The translations under genes were made by a program, and so were the position numbers. Under the pieces are notes generated by a model that worked only from the letters and a program-made list of their open reading frames with translations, made no database searches and was not told where the DNA came from. A DNA stretch of 64,000 bases from CAWACP01 sp963780655 (GTDB taxonomy: Bacteria; Acidobacteriota; Terriglobia; Bryobacterales; Bryobacteraceae): contig CAWACP010000003.1 in NCBI GenBank assembly GCA_963780655.1, positions 1,364,001-1,428,000 of the forward strand. The letters run 5' to 3'. This document shows positions 7,968 to 17,051 of the stretch, in pieces. Position 1 is the first letter of the stretch. Each line of letters opens with the position of its first letter.

Positions 7968-9995
7968 CTACATCATGGCGACCGGAGGAGCCGGATCTTC
8001 GGGGCGGCCGGCGTTGGCCAGCGGCACGCGGATCATGACGGCGATGAGCAATGCCAGCGCGATGACCGCTGCGATCCAGGGCGGCGACGCCAGCAGTTGC
8101 GGAGTGTTGCCGCGCCAGATGGCCGCGATGGCCAGGCCGCACAGCGCCTCGCCGGCGATCAGTCCCGAGGCAGTCAGCACGCCGGCGTTCTCCACGCGCG
8201 CCTTCTGCGCATCGTTGAAACCACGGCGGTCGCGCAGCTTATCCGTGATCCAGCGAATGACGCCGCCAACAAAAATTGCCGAGGTGGTTTCCAGCGGCAG
8301 GTACATGCCCACCGAGAAGAGCATGGGACTACGCACCTCCACCATGATCATGGCGAAGCCCATCAGGATGCCGACCACCACCAGCGGCCACGCCATGTTC
8401 CCGCCCACGATGCCCTGCGACAGCATGGCCATCAGGCCGGCCTGGGGCGCCGGCAGTTTCTCACTGCCAAAATGATAGGCATTGTCCAGAACCATGAGCG
8501 GATAAAACAAAACCAGCGAAGCGACGATAATGCCGAAGATATCGCCGATCTGCATCTTCGCGGGAGTGCCCCCGAGGATATGGCCGACTTTGAGATCCTG
8601 CAGCATCTCTCCCGCAACCGCGGACGACACACAGACCACCGCGGCCACGCCGAGCACCGCCGCAACGCCGCCGGCGCCGGAAACGCCCACGGCCACCATC
8701 AGGAGGGCCGCCACCACGAGCGTACAAAGAGTCAGGCCGGAAACCGGGTTGTTCGACGAGCCGATCATGCCCACGAGGTTGCCGGACACCGCGGCAAAGA
8801 AAAAGCCGAGGATCACCATCACCGCCGCGGCGATCAGCGCGCCAGCGAGGATGCGCGACCCGGTCAGATTGTGTGCGCCGGCAATGAAGAAATAATAGAG
8901 ACCGATCATGGCCACGAACACCGCCGCAACGCCCAGGAACACCACCTTCGCGCTCAGGTCGCGCTCGGTGCGCCCGGTTGCCTCATGGGCTTCGGCCGAT
9001 TTTTTCAGATCGGAAACGGCGCGGGCCATGCCGGCGATGAGTTGCCTGCGCATACGGAACAGCGTGAAACCCGCGCCTACCAGCATGCCGCCGACCGCGA
9101 TGGGGCGGACAATGGAGTACCAGACGCTGATGGCGACGCGGGCCCAGTAGGTTTCCGGATTCGCGCCCGCAGGCATGGGCGGAAGCGTCGGACCGATGAA
9201 GTAAACGAGGAGGGGCACCAGCAATCCCCACGACAGCACGCCTCCGGCGAAATTCAGCGCCGCCAGACGCGGGCCGATGATGAACCCAACGCCGAGGTAG
9301 GCGGGGCTGATGGCGGGAGCATTAAACGTGGTCATGCCCCCCGTGGTAATTGTAGCCACCCTCGGGACGGTGCTTGTGCGCAGCAGCAGGCTCTTGCCGA
9401 GCGAGCCGATATTGACCACGAACGAATGAACGGGCTCAAAAACATTGAGAAGCCCGAGCGCGTTGATCAGGGCGCCGAAGCCCATGTTGGCGAACAGGAT
9501 CTTTGCCGCCTTCGAGCCCTGCTGGCCCGCCTTGTGGATCTCCGACGCGGCGATCGACTCCGGGAACGGCAGATCGGGATCCTCCACCATTACTCGCCGC
9601 AGCAGCGTGACGAAAAGGATGCCGAGCAGGCCCCCGATCACCAGCAACGCCACCGACTGCCAGTAGTTCTCCCGGCTGAGCGATGGCCAGATTCCGGCGA
9701 GTACAAATGCCGGAATGGTGAAGATGGCTCCGGCCGCCACCGATTCACCGATGGAACCGACCGTTCGCGCGATGTTCTCTTCGAGCAGGCTGCCTTTGAG
9801 CAGCCGCAGGAACGCCATGCCGATGACCGCGGCCGGGTAGGTTGCGGCGATGGTCATCCCCGCGCGCAGACCGAGATATGCGTTGGCGGCGCCGAGTATG
9901 GCGGTGAGCACAAGCCCAATCAGCACGGCGCGCCAGGTGAACTCGCGCATCGGAAGGTTCTCAGGGACAAACGGGCGATGCTTTGTCGGAGTCAT
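7968..9995 (-). CDS. OPT-family oligopeptide transporter
   Basis: This is a very hydrophobic protein of about 675 residues with 14-16 predicted membrane helices. It starts at MTPTKHRPFVP, and LGLRAGMTIAATYPAAVIGMAFLR is a hallmark N-terminal block of the OPT superfamily. Other blocks, such as MIGSSNNPVSGLT and VGGVIRWITDK, also fit the prokaryotic OPT family. Substrates are probably peptides or metal chelates. The frame remains open upstream to 10331, but that part overlaps the divergent isomerase gene, so the ATG at 9995 is preferred. Only 45 bases separate the two divergent starts. Confidence 0.9.
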   Translation of the reverse strand: MTPTKHRPFVPENLPMREFTWRAVLIGLVLTAILGAANAYLGLRAGMTIAATYPAAVIGMAFLRLLKGSLLEENIARTVGSIGESVAAGAIFTIPAFVLAGIWPSLSRENYWQSVALLVIGGLLGILFVTLLRRVMVEDPDLPFPESIAASEIHKAGQQGSKAAKILFANMGFGALINALGLLNVFEPVHSFVVNIGSLGKSLLLRTSTVPRVATITTGGMTTFNAPAISPAYLGVGFIIGPRLAALNFAGGVLSWGLLVPLLVYFIGPTLPPMPAGANPETYWARVAISVWYSIVRPIAVGGMLVGAGFTLFRMRRQLIAGMARAVSDLKKSAEAHEATGRTERDLSAKVVFLGVAAVFVAMIGLYYFFIAGAHNLTGSRILAGALIAAAVMVILGFFFAAVSGNLVGMIGSSNNPVSGLTLCTLVVAALLMVAVGVSGAGGVAAVLGVAAVVCVSSAVAGEMLQDLKVGHILGGTPAKMQIGDIFGIIVASLVLFYPLMVLDNAYHFGSEKLPAPQAGLMAMLSQGIVGGNMAWPLVVVGILMGFAMIMVEVRSPMLFSVGMYLPLETTSAIFVGGVIRWITDKLRDRRGFNDAQKARVENAGVLTASGLIAGEALCGLAIAAIWRGNTPQLLASPPWIAAVIALALLIAVMIRVPLANAGRPEDPAPPVAMM

Positions 9996-10040
9996 CGCAG
10001 ATGAGTGTATCAGGACCCATGCGCCCGCTACACTGGGCAT

Positions 10041-10523
10041 ATGGCAAAACAGTACGCGGCAGCCCCGCCGATGCAGATTGACGCGAATAAGAAATACATC
10101 GCGACGCTCGATACCACTCGAGGGCCCATCGTCTGCGATTTGTTCGCGAAGGACGCGCCGAAAACGGTGAACAACTTCGTGTTCCTCGCGCGCGAGGGCT
10201 TCTACGACGGCACGGTGTTCCACCGCGTCATCAACGATTTCATGATTCAGGGCGGCGATCCGACGGCCAGCGGCCGCGGCGGCCCCGGTTACAAGTTCGA
10301 GGACGAGTTGAAGAACAACCCGCGCAGGCACAAGGTCGGATCACTCTCCATGGCCAACGCAGGGCCGAACACGAACGGCAGCCAGTTCTTCATCACGCAC
10401 ATCGCCACCGACTGGCTGGACGGGAAGCACACCGTCTTCGGCCAGGTGACCACTGGTCAGGATGCGGTGAATGCGGTGAAGCAGGGAGACAAGCTCAACA
10501 AGGTCACCATTACCGAAGAGTAG
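10041..10523 (+). CDS. Cyclophilin-type peptidyl-prolyl cis-trans isomerase
   Basis: This 160-residue cyclophilin catalyses proline isomerisation during folding. The catalytic arginine lies in FHRVINDFMIQGGDP near residue 69, and NTNGSQFFI and DGKHTVFGQV complete the active site. No signal peptide is visible, so it is cytoplasmic. The ATG at 10041 is chosen over an upstream in-frame GTG, which would invade the promoter shared with the divergent transporter. A second isomerase of a different family follows 42 bases downstream. Confidence 0.93.
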   Translation: MAKQYAAAPPMQIDANKKYIATLDTTRGPIVCDLFAKDAPKTVNNFVFLAREGFYDGTVFHRVINDFMIQGGDPTASGRGGPGYKFEDELKNNPRRHKVGSLSMANAGPNTNGSQFFITHIATDWLDGKHTVFGQVTTGQDAVNAVKQGDKLNKVTITEE

Positions 10524-10565
10524 CGGCGGGTGACGGGAACGACGGTAGAATAGGGTATCCCGTAC

Positions 10566-11612
10566 ATGCTCCGTTCCCTCCAACTCGGCGCGGTTGCCGC
10601 TCTCGTTCTGCTTGCGTCTTCCTGTAGACACTCTGTCGCCGACACAACGGCGGCCGTCGTAAACGGCCATTCGATCACCTACGCCGAGCTCGAGAAGCAG
10701 TACCAGTTGCAGTTCTCGGCGCCCGAGAATACGGCCACCTCCACAGCGCTGCAGAACAGCAACGACGATCAGGCCCTGAGCCAGAAAATGGAGGTGCTCC
10801 GCAGCATGATCGACAGCGAGATCATGATGCAGCGGGCGGAAAAGGTGGGCTTGCTGGCCACCGACGGCGACGTGGACGCGCGTCTGGCCGAACTGCGCGC
10901 TCCTTTCACGCAGGAGGAGTTCCAGAAGCAGCTCGCGGCGCGGCACATGACCCAGGACGACCTGAAGGCGCAGCTACGGCGCGACCTGAGCATCCAGAAG
11001 CTGTTCAACAAAGAGCTGACGTCGAAGATCTCGATTACCGATAAGGACGTGCGCGATTTCTACACCCAGCACAAGGACACATTCAACTTCCCCGAGCCGC
11101 AGGTGCGCATGGCTCAGATCGTGGTGACGCCGCACCCCGACCCCTCCGTACACAACCTGAAGAACGACAAAGCGCAGAACGACGATCAGGCGCGCCAGAA
11201 GATCGCCATGATCGAAGCGCGCATACGCCAGGGCGAGGATTTCGGGATGCTCGCGCAAAACTACTCAGAAGACCCGAATACTGCGCCGAACGGCGGCGAT
11301 CTGGGCTTCGTGCCGGAGTCGGCGCTCGAACGGGCAAGCCCCGAACTGCGCAAGGCAGTGGCGGCCATGGCCCCCGGCCAGGTTACGCCGGTGATCCACT
11401 CGCAGGAGGGATACCGGATCCTGAAGGTGCTCTCAAAGGAAGCCGCCGGTCAGCGCGAGTTCGACAACCCCAGAGTGCAGCAGGACATCCGCGAGACGCT
11501 GATGAATCGTAAGCAGCAGCTGCTGCGGAGCGCCTATTACGAGGTAGCGCGCGACGAGGCGAAAGTGACCAATTACCTGGCCGCCTCGATTGTGCAGCGC
11601 GAGAAGAAATAG
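10566..11612 (+). CDS. Parvulin-type peptidyl-prolyl isomerase lipoprotein (SurA/PpiC-like)
   Basis: The 348-residue protein has a lipoprotein signal ending LASSC (Cys20), so it should be anchored by the Lgt-LspA pathway encoded at the left of the window. A SurA-like chaperone helix region spans about residues 30-150. A PpiC rotamase domain follows (VRMAQIVVTPHP to SQEGYRILKV) with NGGDLGFV in the middle. It probably helps fold outer-membrane or secreted proteins. A TAGAAT at 10546-10551 could be its -10 box. The gene ends 64 bases from the transposase stop. Confidence 0.88.
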   Translation: MLRSLQLGAVAALVLLASSCRHSVADTTAAVVNGHSITYAELEKQYQLQFSAPENTATSTALQNSNDDQALSQKMEVLRSMIDSEIMMQRAEKVGLLATDGDVDARLAELRAPFTQEEFQKQLAARHMTQDDLKAQLRRDLSIQKLFNKELTSKISITDKDVRDFYTQHKDTFNFPEPQVRMAQIVVTPHPDPSVHNLKNDKAQNDDQARQKIAMIEARIRQGEDFGMLAQNYSEDPNTAPNGGDLGFVPESALERASPELRKAVAAMAPGQVTPVIHSQEGYRILKVLSKEAAGQREFDNPRVQQDIRETLMNRKQQLLRSAYYEVARDEAKVTNYLAASIVQREKK

Positions 11613-13650
11613 CGTCGGCTAACCGAAGTTCGTCACGAGAGGGGTCAGAATTGGGTTAAGTCCTTCAGAATCAGTTCAGGTAATCGCCGAGTCTACACTA
11701 CATTTGCGATTGAGTTCGAAGTGGTCCGGGAGCGTGAGACCGAGCTGATCGAGCAGTGATTTCTGCTCGGCGGTGGGTTCGGTAATACGGCGCAGTCGGA
11801 TCTCGCGGCCGTCGGTGGTGGGCAGAACGATATCGGCGCTTTGCAGGGTAGAAAGCAGAGTAAGCGCCTTCATCGCCGATAATGGCTGAGCGTTGTTCAC
11901 CCCGCTGGCCGTTGGCTGGGGAACGATCGCGGCGCGGCGCTTCAGCAGATGCTTGAGCGTGACCCACAGGGCATAGCCGAGGAAGGCCACCAGCACGTGC
12001 GCCTTGACGCGCGACTCGAGTTGATGGAACAGCGGGCGGATCGACAACTCGCTCTTCAGCGCGCGGAACGAGGCCTCGGCCTCGGTCAACTGCATGTACC
12101 GTGACCACAGCTCTTCGGCGGTGCCGGCCTGCAGATTGGTGCGCAGCATATAGGCGCCTTCCCGCAATCCACGCCAGGCTTTGCGATCTTCCTTGATGGA
12201 CCACTGCAGACGAACGCCTTCCGGCTTGTCGCGCAGCGCTACATCGTAAAGATCGTTCACCTGCGGATGGCTGGCCTGAATGCGCCCCAGTCGCCGCTCC
12301 ATTTTGTTGCGGTCCTTCAACCGGCCCTTCTCGATGCTGGCGGCCAGACGCTTCAGCGCGTCTTCCATGCGCGCGGAAAAGCGGTTGCGAATGGCCTTCT
12401 CTTTCTCCTTGCGGCCGCTGGTGCGGCACAGGATGTAGGTCTCCTCGCCTTGCGGAATCGCGACTTTCTTCACTTCCACTTCGGGCCGCACCTGCATCCA
12501 GTCGTCCTTCAGCAACTCTTCTTCGAATTGCTTCATCTGGCTGCGCGGCGTGCCCACCAGGTACTGGCCGGCGCGCTTGCGGATGGCCGCCAGATTCTCC
12601 TCGCTCACGATGCCGCGATCGAAGACCCAGATCCGCCGGGCTTTCCCGTACTTGCGCTCCACCATGCGCAGAATCGTTTCCATGGTGGACACGTCGGCGC
12701 GGTTGCCGTCGAAGGTCTCATAGCTGAACGGGAAGCCTTCGCTGTTGACGATCAGCGCGATCACCATCTGTTCGCAGTCGGGACGATGATCGCGCGAGTA
12801 GCCGCGGCGCATCATCGGGTTCTTCTCCGCCGCCCCTTCCACATAAGTGCTCGTCAGATCGTAGAGCAGCACGTCGAACTCGGCCCCGAACAACTCTCCG
12901 TAGCGTTGCTTGAGATGCTGCTCCAGTTGCGTCTTGTGCGGCAGTATCCGGTCCAGGCAACGGTACAGCCGCGTATCGTTGATCCTGCCTTCCGCGATGC
13001 CCAACAGATCGTCAAGCGCTGTCGACGGATACCAGCGCTCTTCAATGGCCAGCTCACTGCCCGGCGCGCAAAGCCGGTTGATGGCCAGCACCGCGGCCAC
13101 GCGCGACCACGGCACGTCCGCTTCCTGCTCATCCACAGCCTCTTCGAAAAAGCGGTCCAGTCCGAGACGCTTCCATAACTGCAGACCGAGCCAGCAGGAG
13201 CCGAAGTGCCGCGTGCGCTCCAGCCGCACCTTGTTCAGCAGCACGCGCGCCACCTGCGGATCATCCGCCGGAGGTTCCACCTGCGACGGGAACAGCTTCA
13301 GTTGCTCAGCCTCGCCCTGCTCGTTGAAGACTTCGATGGTCTTCAGCCAGCGCGCCTGCGCGGAACTGTTCAGCTCGCCGAGATAGCACAGCGTTCGCTG
13401 GCGCGGGCCATCCGGAGTGCGCACCGTCTCCACCAGCGACCAGTAGCTGTGGTCCTTGCCGTCCTTTGTTCGGAGGTTCGGGCGCAGAAACATTCTCGCC
13501 CGATCTTGTCATGAGATCGGAATCCCTTCAAGAGGGTTGGTCTACACTACATCGACTTCTGAGAACTGGCCGTTGCAGGCAAAGATAGTTGCCCCCGCCC
13601 TGACCGAAAATCGCCCAAATCTCGCAGGATGGTGACGAACTTCGGCTAAC
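11613..13650. mobile_element. IS1634-type insertion sequence and flanks
   Basis: A single leftward transposase gene fills the region. GTCTACACTACAT occurs as a direct repeat at 11691-11703 (inside the transposase C-terminus) and 13540-13552. Further out, an inverted pair surrounds the element: 11617-11636 and 13632-13650 share GTGACGAACTTCGG on opposite strands. That pair belongs to palindromic family A, so the element probably landed in or beside such a repeat. I could not identify the exact terminal inverted repeats. Confidence 0.6.
11676..13493 (-). CDS. IS1634-family DDE transposase
   Basis: At 605 residues it has the length of IS1634-type transposases. The N-terminus (MFLRPNLRTKDGKDHSYW, CYLGEL) matches this group. 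The RNase H-like core shows DLTSTYVEG, then IWVFDRGI with its Asp, and the YMQLTEAEASFRALKSEL block that carries the catalytic Glu. The frame is intact, so the element may be active. The last seven residues after RKC are encoded by the 13-bp direct repeat and beyond, so flanking sequence may supply the natural stop. Confidence 0.9.
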   Translation of the reverse strand: MFLRPNLRTKDGKDHSYWSLVETVRTPDGPRQRTLCYLGELNSSAQARWLKTIEVFNEQGEAEQLKLFPSQVEPPADDPQVARVLLNKVRLERTRHFGSCWLGLQLWKRLGLDRFFEEAVDEQEADVPWSRVAAVLAINRLCAPGSELAIEERWYPSTALDDLLGIAEGRINDTRLYRCLDRILPHKTQLEQHLKQRYGELFGAEFDVLLYDLTSTYVEGAAEKNPMMRRGYSRDHRPDCEQMVIALIVNSEGFPFSYETFDGNRADVSTMETILRMVERKYGKARRIWVFDRGIVSEENLAAIRKRAGQYLVGTPRSQMKQFEEELLKDDWMQVRPEVEVKKVAIPQGEETYILCRTSGRKEKEKAIRNRFSARMEDALKRLAASIEKGRLKDRNKMERRLGRIQASHPQVNDLYDVALRDKPEGVRLQWSIKEDRKAWRGLREGAYMLRTNLQAGTAEELWSRYMQLTEAEASFRALKSELSIRPLFHQLESRVKAHVLVAFLGYALWVTLKHLLKRRAAIVPQPTASGVNNAQPLSAMKALTLLSTLQSADIVLPTTDGREIRLRRITEPTAEQKSLLDQLGLTLPDHFELNRKCSVDSAIT

Positions 13651-14788
13651 GCCGGCGCCGATGCAGAAGAAACCACGCGTCGGCGAGCAAAACCGCCAGC
13701 GCGAAGTAAGGCAGGCGCGACAGCGTCCATATCGCGGCTTGAATTCGCGCCCGAAAGCGGATTATCTGGCGGTTTTGATCGGCTGATATGGTGACCGGCT
13801 GGTTCCAGTCGAGCGCCTTCAGCCGCGGCAGGAATCCGCGGCGCACGCTGCCTTCGAGGTTGTAAATCCCCACTGCCGGCGAAAAATGACTGGCGACGAT
13901 CACGTCGTGCGACAGTTCCTCCCAGCTCAACGGACCGATGCGCGCGTCTGGCTGGGGATCGCCGGCCGTGATGCCTGTGACGATGAGCTGCGCAGATGGA
14001 CCGTACTGCCAGATGAGCGCGGAATCGGCGGCGCGGTGGAAGCTCGAGTAGAGCATCAGAACCTCGCGGTCGCCGCGAACGTCGACGATGCCGAAGAAGC
14101 GCTCGAGCAGCGTGGAGCGGACTTCGCGCTCATCGGCGATAAAGGGAAACTGATAGGTTTCGACGCGGTAGCCGGCGGCTTCGATCCGGGCGATGAAAGC
14201 CTTATACGCGGTCCGGGCGCGAGTGACGGTATGGGGATCGAACAGGCGCGCGAGCGCGGCCCAGGCCGCGCGGCGAATACTGGTGAACTCCTGAAGGTTC
14301 GGTTCGATATCGAGACCGACGCCGGACCAGCGCAGTCCCGAATCGGCGGTCCACTTCTGAAACTCAGTGAAACGCACTTCGGCCTGCGCGGCGTTCGAGG
14401 CGTTGAGATAATAGCCCTGCTCCGCGGGCAGCGCCAGCCACGCCGTTACCGGAATGCCGGCGGAATTGAGTTGGCGGACGACCTGTGCGCGGCCGGGGCT
14501 GAGATCGATCAGCGAAAGGCTGATCCCGGCATTGAGTTGCCGCAGATCGCGAATCACATCCGGATCGGAGAAGAGCGATTGGAGCCCGGCCGTTTCCATC
14601 TGGCAGGCGAAGTTCAGTTGCGGATGCTCGGCCGGCGCCGTTACGCGGACCTGGCGCGCGTCGCGATCGAGCCGCCGCGCGGTCAGGTAAGCGGTGACGC
14701 CGATGAACAACGCGAGACAAGACGCGAGCTCGACCGCGAAAATCAGCAACCATAGAAACGCTCGCAGGACCCAGCGGACCAACTTCAT
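13646..14788 (-). CDS. Membrane-anchored TIM-barrel-like protein of unknown function
   Basis: I do not recognise the family. The 380-residue protein has an N-terminal membrane helix (about residues 8-32) and a C-terminal one (YFALAVLLADAWFLL) followed by four arginines. The domain between them has alternating strands and helices. SGVGLDIEPN near residue 168 resembles the acidic strand end of GH18-like barrels, so an extracytoplasmic glycosidase-like fold is possible. ITAW and YLNASNAAQAE fit successive barrel strands. The TAG stop lies in the palindromic repeat at 13632-13650. The gene transcribes away from the sigma operon. Confidence 0.45.
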   Translation of the reverse strand: MKLVRWVLRAFLWLLIFAVELASCLALFIGVTAYLTARRLDRDARQVRVTAPAEHPQLNFACQMETAGLQSLFSDPDVIRDLRQLNAGISLSLIDLSPGRAQVVRQLNSAGIPVTAWLALPAEQGYYLNASNAAQAEVRFTEFQKWTADSGLRWSGVGLDIEPNLQEFTSIRRAAWAALARLFDPHTVTRARTAYKAFIARIEAAGYRVETYQFPFIADEREVRSTLLERFFGIVDVRGDREVLMLYSSFHRAADSALIWQYGPSAQLIVTGITAGDPQPDARIGPLSWEELSHDVIVASHFSPAVGIYNLEGSVRRGFLPRLKALDWNQPVTISADQNRQIIRFRARIQAAIWTLSRLPYFALAVLLADAWFLLHRRRR

Positions 14789-14868
14789 TCAGGCTATAGG
14801 CCTTTCAACCACCGAAGGGCCGCACGGCCCTGCGGCATTTGTCCCTTCAGCGCGCCCGCGTTAGCGCA

Positions 14869-15231
14869 TCAGCGCGCGTCACTCGAGATCTTCTCGAACT
14901 TCGCGCGCTGTTCGGGGGTGAGGATCTGCAGAATGCGGTTCTTGCCGGTGGCCCGGTACGATTTCACCTGCTCTTCGATGTCGTGGTGGTAAGCGACGAA
15001 GTCGTCCAGAATGGAACGCAGTTTGTCAGACTGTTCCGGGGTAAGGTTCAACTCCCGCCGCAAATTATCGAAAGAGATGGTGGAACTCTCGGTAGTCCAG
15101 AAACGGGCAGGGTGAACATGCGTATGGGAACTCATGGTCAGCGCCCCGACCGCGGCGCCGGAGAGGAAAACGAAAAGCAGCATCGCCAGGATGCGGGGAT
15201 CCAGCCACCCTGGTTTCTCAGCCACCGTCAT
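14869..15231 (-). CDS. Spy/CpxP-like periplasmic sensor-type protein
   Basis: The 120-residue protein has one N-terminal membrane helix (ILAMLLFVFLSGAAVGAL). A helical domain follows with two LTPEQ motifs (NLTPEQSDKL and LTPEQRAKF), the mark of the Spy/CpxP/zinc-resistance group. It shares one base with the upstream anti-sigma gene, so the two are translationally coupled. In related systems such a protein senses envelope or metal stress and feeds into the sigma/anti-sigma pair. That role here is an inference from the operon. Confidence 0.7.
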   Translation of the reverse strand: MTVAEKPGWLDPRILAMLLFVFLSGAAVGALTMSSHTHVHPARFWTTESSTISFDNLRRELNLTPEQSDKLRSILDDFVAYHHDIEEQVKSYRATGKNRILQILTPEQRAKFEKISSDAR

Positions 15232-15692
15232 CAGTTGTCCCGGAAGCTGGCGAGGTTCACAAGAACAGCGTCGCGGTCCTGGGGCGTGTCGCCGGCATCC
15301 TGAGTGACGGCGCCGGAATCGCGCTGGGCGGCGATGGCCGCCTGCGCACGCTCATGGAACGATCGTTCACTGGTCACCAGATAGCCGCCGACAACCAGCG
15401 TCAGGGCCGCGGAAGCCATAGCGATGCGGCGTCCAACCGCCGGTTGCAACAGGATCGACCAGATGGACGGTTTTACCCGCTCTTCGATGCGCTGCAGCAC
15501 GCGTGCGTAAAACCCCGGCGCAGGCTCCACCGGACCGGCGTTCAGCGATCTGATCAACCGGGTCTGCTGCTGCAATTCGCCAAGCTCGGCCGCGCATTCG
15601 GCACACACGCCGAGGTGCGCTTCCAGTTCGCCCGTTCTTGTTCGTTTGCCCGAGAGATAATCCTCCAGGCCGTCCTTTACAGGCTGATGCAT
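15231..15692 (-). CDS. Zinc-finger anti-sigma factor
   Basis: The 153 residues start with a zf-HC2 domain: HLGVCAECAAEL gives the His-x3-Cys-x2-Cys zinc site near residue 26. A membrane helix (IAMASAALTLVVGGYLV) lies near residue 90 and a short periplasmic tail follows. It should hold the sigma factor encoded 103 bases upstream at the membrane until a signal arrives. The downstream CpxP-like gene overlaps it by one base. Confidence 0.85.
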   Translation of the reverse strand: MHQPVKDGLEDYLSGKRTRTGELEAHLGVCAECAAELGELQQQTRLIRSLNAGPVEPAPGFYARVLQRIEERVKPSIWSILLQPAVGRRIAMASAALTLVVGGYLVTSERSFHERAQAAIAAQRDSGAVTQDAGDTPQDRDAVLVNLASFRDN

Positions 15693-15794
15693 GACTTCAT
15701 TCCCTCAAAAGCCTTCCACTTCGTTGCGGATCGTTGTCCGCTCTTTCGGAGGTCGCGTCATTGGTGACTGCGCCACGCCTCCATGAACGTCGAC

Positions 15795-16457
15795 TCAGGA
15801 CATCGACTGGCCGGTGCGATTCAGCCTCTGGGCTGCCTTCAGCAGCTTCTGGCGTGCCCGGAACAGCTTCACCTTGATGGTATTCTCATTCATCCGGGTC
15901 ATACGGGACAACTCCTCCACGGAATGCCCCTCCACTTCCTTCAGCAGGATCAGCGTCCGGTCCTCTTCCGACAGTTTGTCGAGCAGCTTCAGGATGAGAT
16001 CCCGCTGCGCGAGCGCCGTGTCCACCGGCGTGTGCTGATCCGTCGCCGTATCCGAGTTCTCCATCCGCAGAGCGTCCTCTTCGGAGAAATCGCTCTCGTA
16101 CACCAGCTTCCGAACGCGCTTTTTGCGCAGATAATCGTAGCACTCGTTGACCGTGATTTTGTAGATCCAGGTGAGCAGCGAGCTGCGGAAGTCAAAGTTG
16201 CCAATGGAGAAGTAAATCTTCGCAAACACCTGCTGCGCAATGTCTTCCGCGTCGTTATGGTTGCGCAGGATGCCGTAGATGATGGAAAAGATCTTGGCCT
16301 GATAGCGCTCCACGATCTCACGGAAGGCGAATTCATCCCGAGCCTGAATTCGGCGGACGAGGGCCGCCTCTTCGCTGTTCCTGTGATCCACTCTGGTCTT
16401 AGCCTGAGATTTTCCGCTAGCCGCCGGAAACGGAAGGACGCCAGTCAAGCCGCTCAT
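15795..16457 (-). CDS. ECF RNA polymerase sigma factor (RpoE-type)
   Basis: From the ATG at 16457 the protein has about 220 residues. The frame is open 60 residues further upstream, but that part lacks sigma similarity. Region 2 is clear (FREIVERYQAKIFSIIYGILRNHNDAEDIAQQVF), followed by LLTWIYKITVNECYDYLRKK. Region 4 is KVEGHSVEELS-like with NENTIKVKLFRARQKL as its helix-turn-helix. It heads a leftward operon with its anti-sigma factor and a CpxP-like protein, which probably autoregulates. Confidence 0.88.
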   Translation of the reverse strand: MSGLTGVLPFPAASGKSQAKTRVDHRNSEEAALVRRIQARDEFAFREIVERYQAKIFSIIYGILRNHNDAEDIAQQVFAKIYFSIGNFDFRSSLLTWIYKITVNECYDYLRKKRVRKLVYESDFSEEDALRMENSDTATDQHTPVDTALAQRDLILKLLDKLSEEDRTLILLKEVEGHSVEELSRMTRMNENTIKVKLFRARQKLLKAAQRLNRTGQSMS

Positions 16458-16601
16458 ACTGAAGAGGAGACGCGCCGTACTTGCGGCGGGTTGCAGCCAC
16501 GAACGGCGCCGATCCGGGTTCGCGGGCTGTGGATTCGGGCATCCTGACTGGCAGTTTAGCATCCATTGAAGAGGGACCTGCATTTCAGAGGCCGGGGCAG
16601 C

Positions 16602-16631
16602 TTGCGCCGGAGTTTCGAAGCAGGCGATAAT
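16602..16631 (+). promoter_or_regulatory. Putative promoter of erpA
   Basis: TTGCGC (16602-16607) and GATAAT (16626-16631) are separated by 18 bases. They lie about 30 bases before the erpA start, which has the strong ribosome site GAGGAG at 16644-16649. The sequence also lies in the divergent spacer shared with the sigma factor gene. Confidence 0.45.
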
Positions 16632-16660
16632 ACCCACAGGTTTGAGGAGATAGCAGGATT

Positions 16661-16984
16661 ATGGTGAGTTTGACAGAGCGAGCGGTTGGCAAGGTGAAGG
16701 AAATCCTCTCGGTGCAGGACCCAAAGCCCGCGGGCCTGCGGATTTCCGTGGTCGGCGGTGGTTGTTCCGGATTCAGCTATTCCATGGCGTTCGAGAACAC
16801 CCCGAACATGCTCGATAAGACGTATACCTATGAGGGGCTGAAGGTATTCGTCGATCAGGCGAGTATGTTGTACCTGGATGGCGCCGAGGTGGACTACGTC
16901 GAGACGCTGGAAGGCGCCGGGTTCAAGTTCAATAACCCGAACGTGAAGAGCACGTGCGGCTGCGGCAGTTCCTTCCAGGCGTAA
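16661..16984 (+). CDS. erpA: A-type iron-sulfur carrier/insertion protein
   Basis: This 107-residue HesB/IscA-fold protein delivers Fe-S clusters to target enzymes in the cytoplasm. The three ligand cysteines are present: Cys35 in GGGCSGFSY, and Cys99 and Cys101 in the C-terminal CGCGSSF. Length and motifs fit ErpA or IscA; the symbol is a best guess because no isc/suf genes are adjacent. A good Shine-Dalgarno site precedes the ATG. Confidence 0.85.
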   Translation: MVSLTERAVGKVKEILSVQDPKPAGLRISVVGGGCSGFSYSMAFENTPNMLDKTYTYEGLKVFVDQASMLYLDGAEVDYVETLEGAGFKFNNPNVKSTCGCGSSFQA

Positions 16985-17051
16985 GCGCTTCTAAATTCAG
17001 CAAGTTTCAAGCGAGCGCCGGAATTCTGTCCGGCGCTCTTCGTGTTTCGGA

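Noticed and set aside
7845..10004. 719-residue open frame on the plus strand
   Set aside because: It is antisense to the OPT transporter, with a low-complexity Arg/His/Gln-rich translation typical of GC-rich shadow frames.
16458..16637. 60-residue N-terminal extension of the ECF sigma factor
   Set aside because: The extension is Pro/Arg/Ala-rich and unrelated to sigma region 2. It occupies the promoter spacer shared with erpA.
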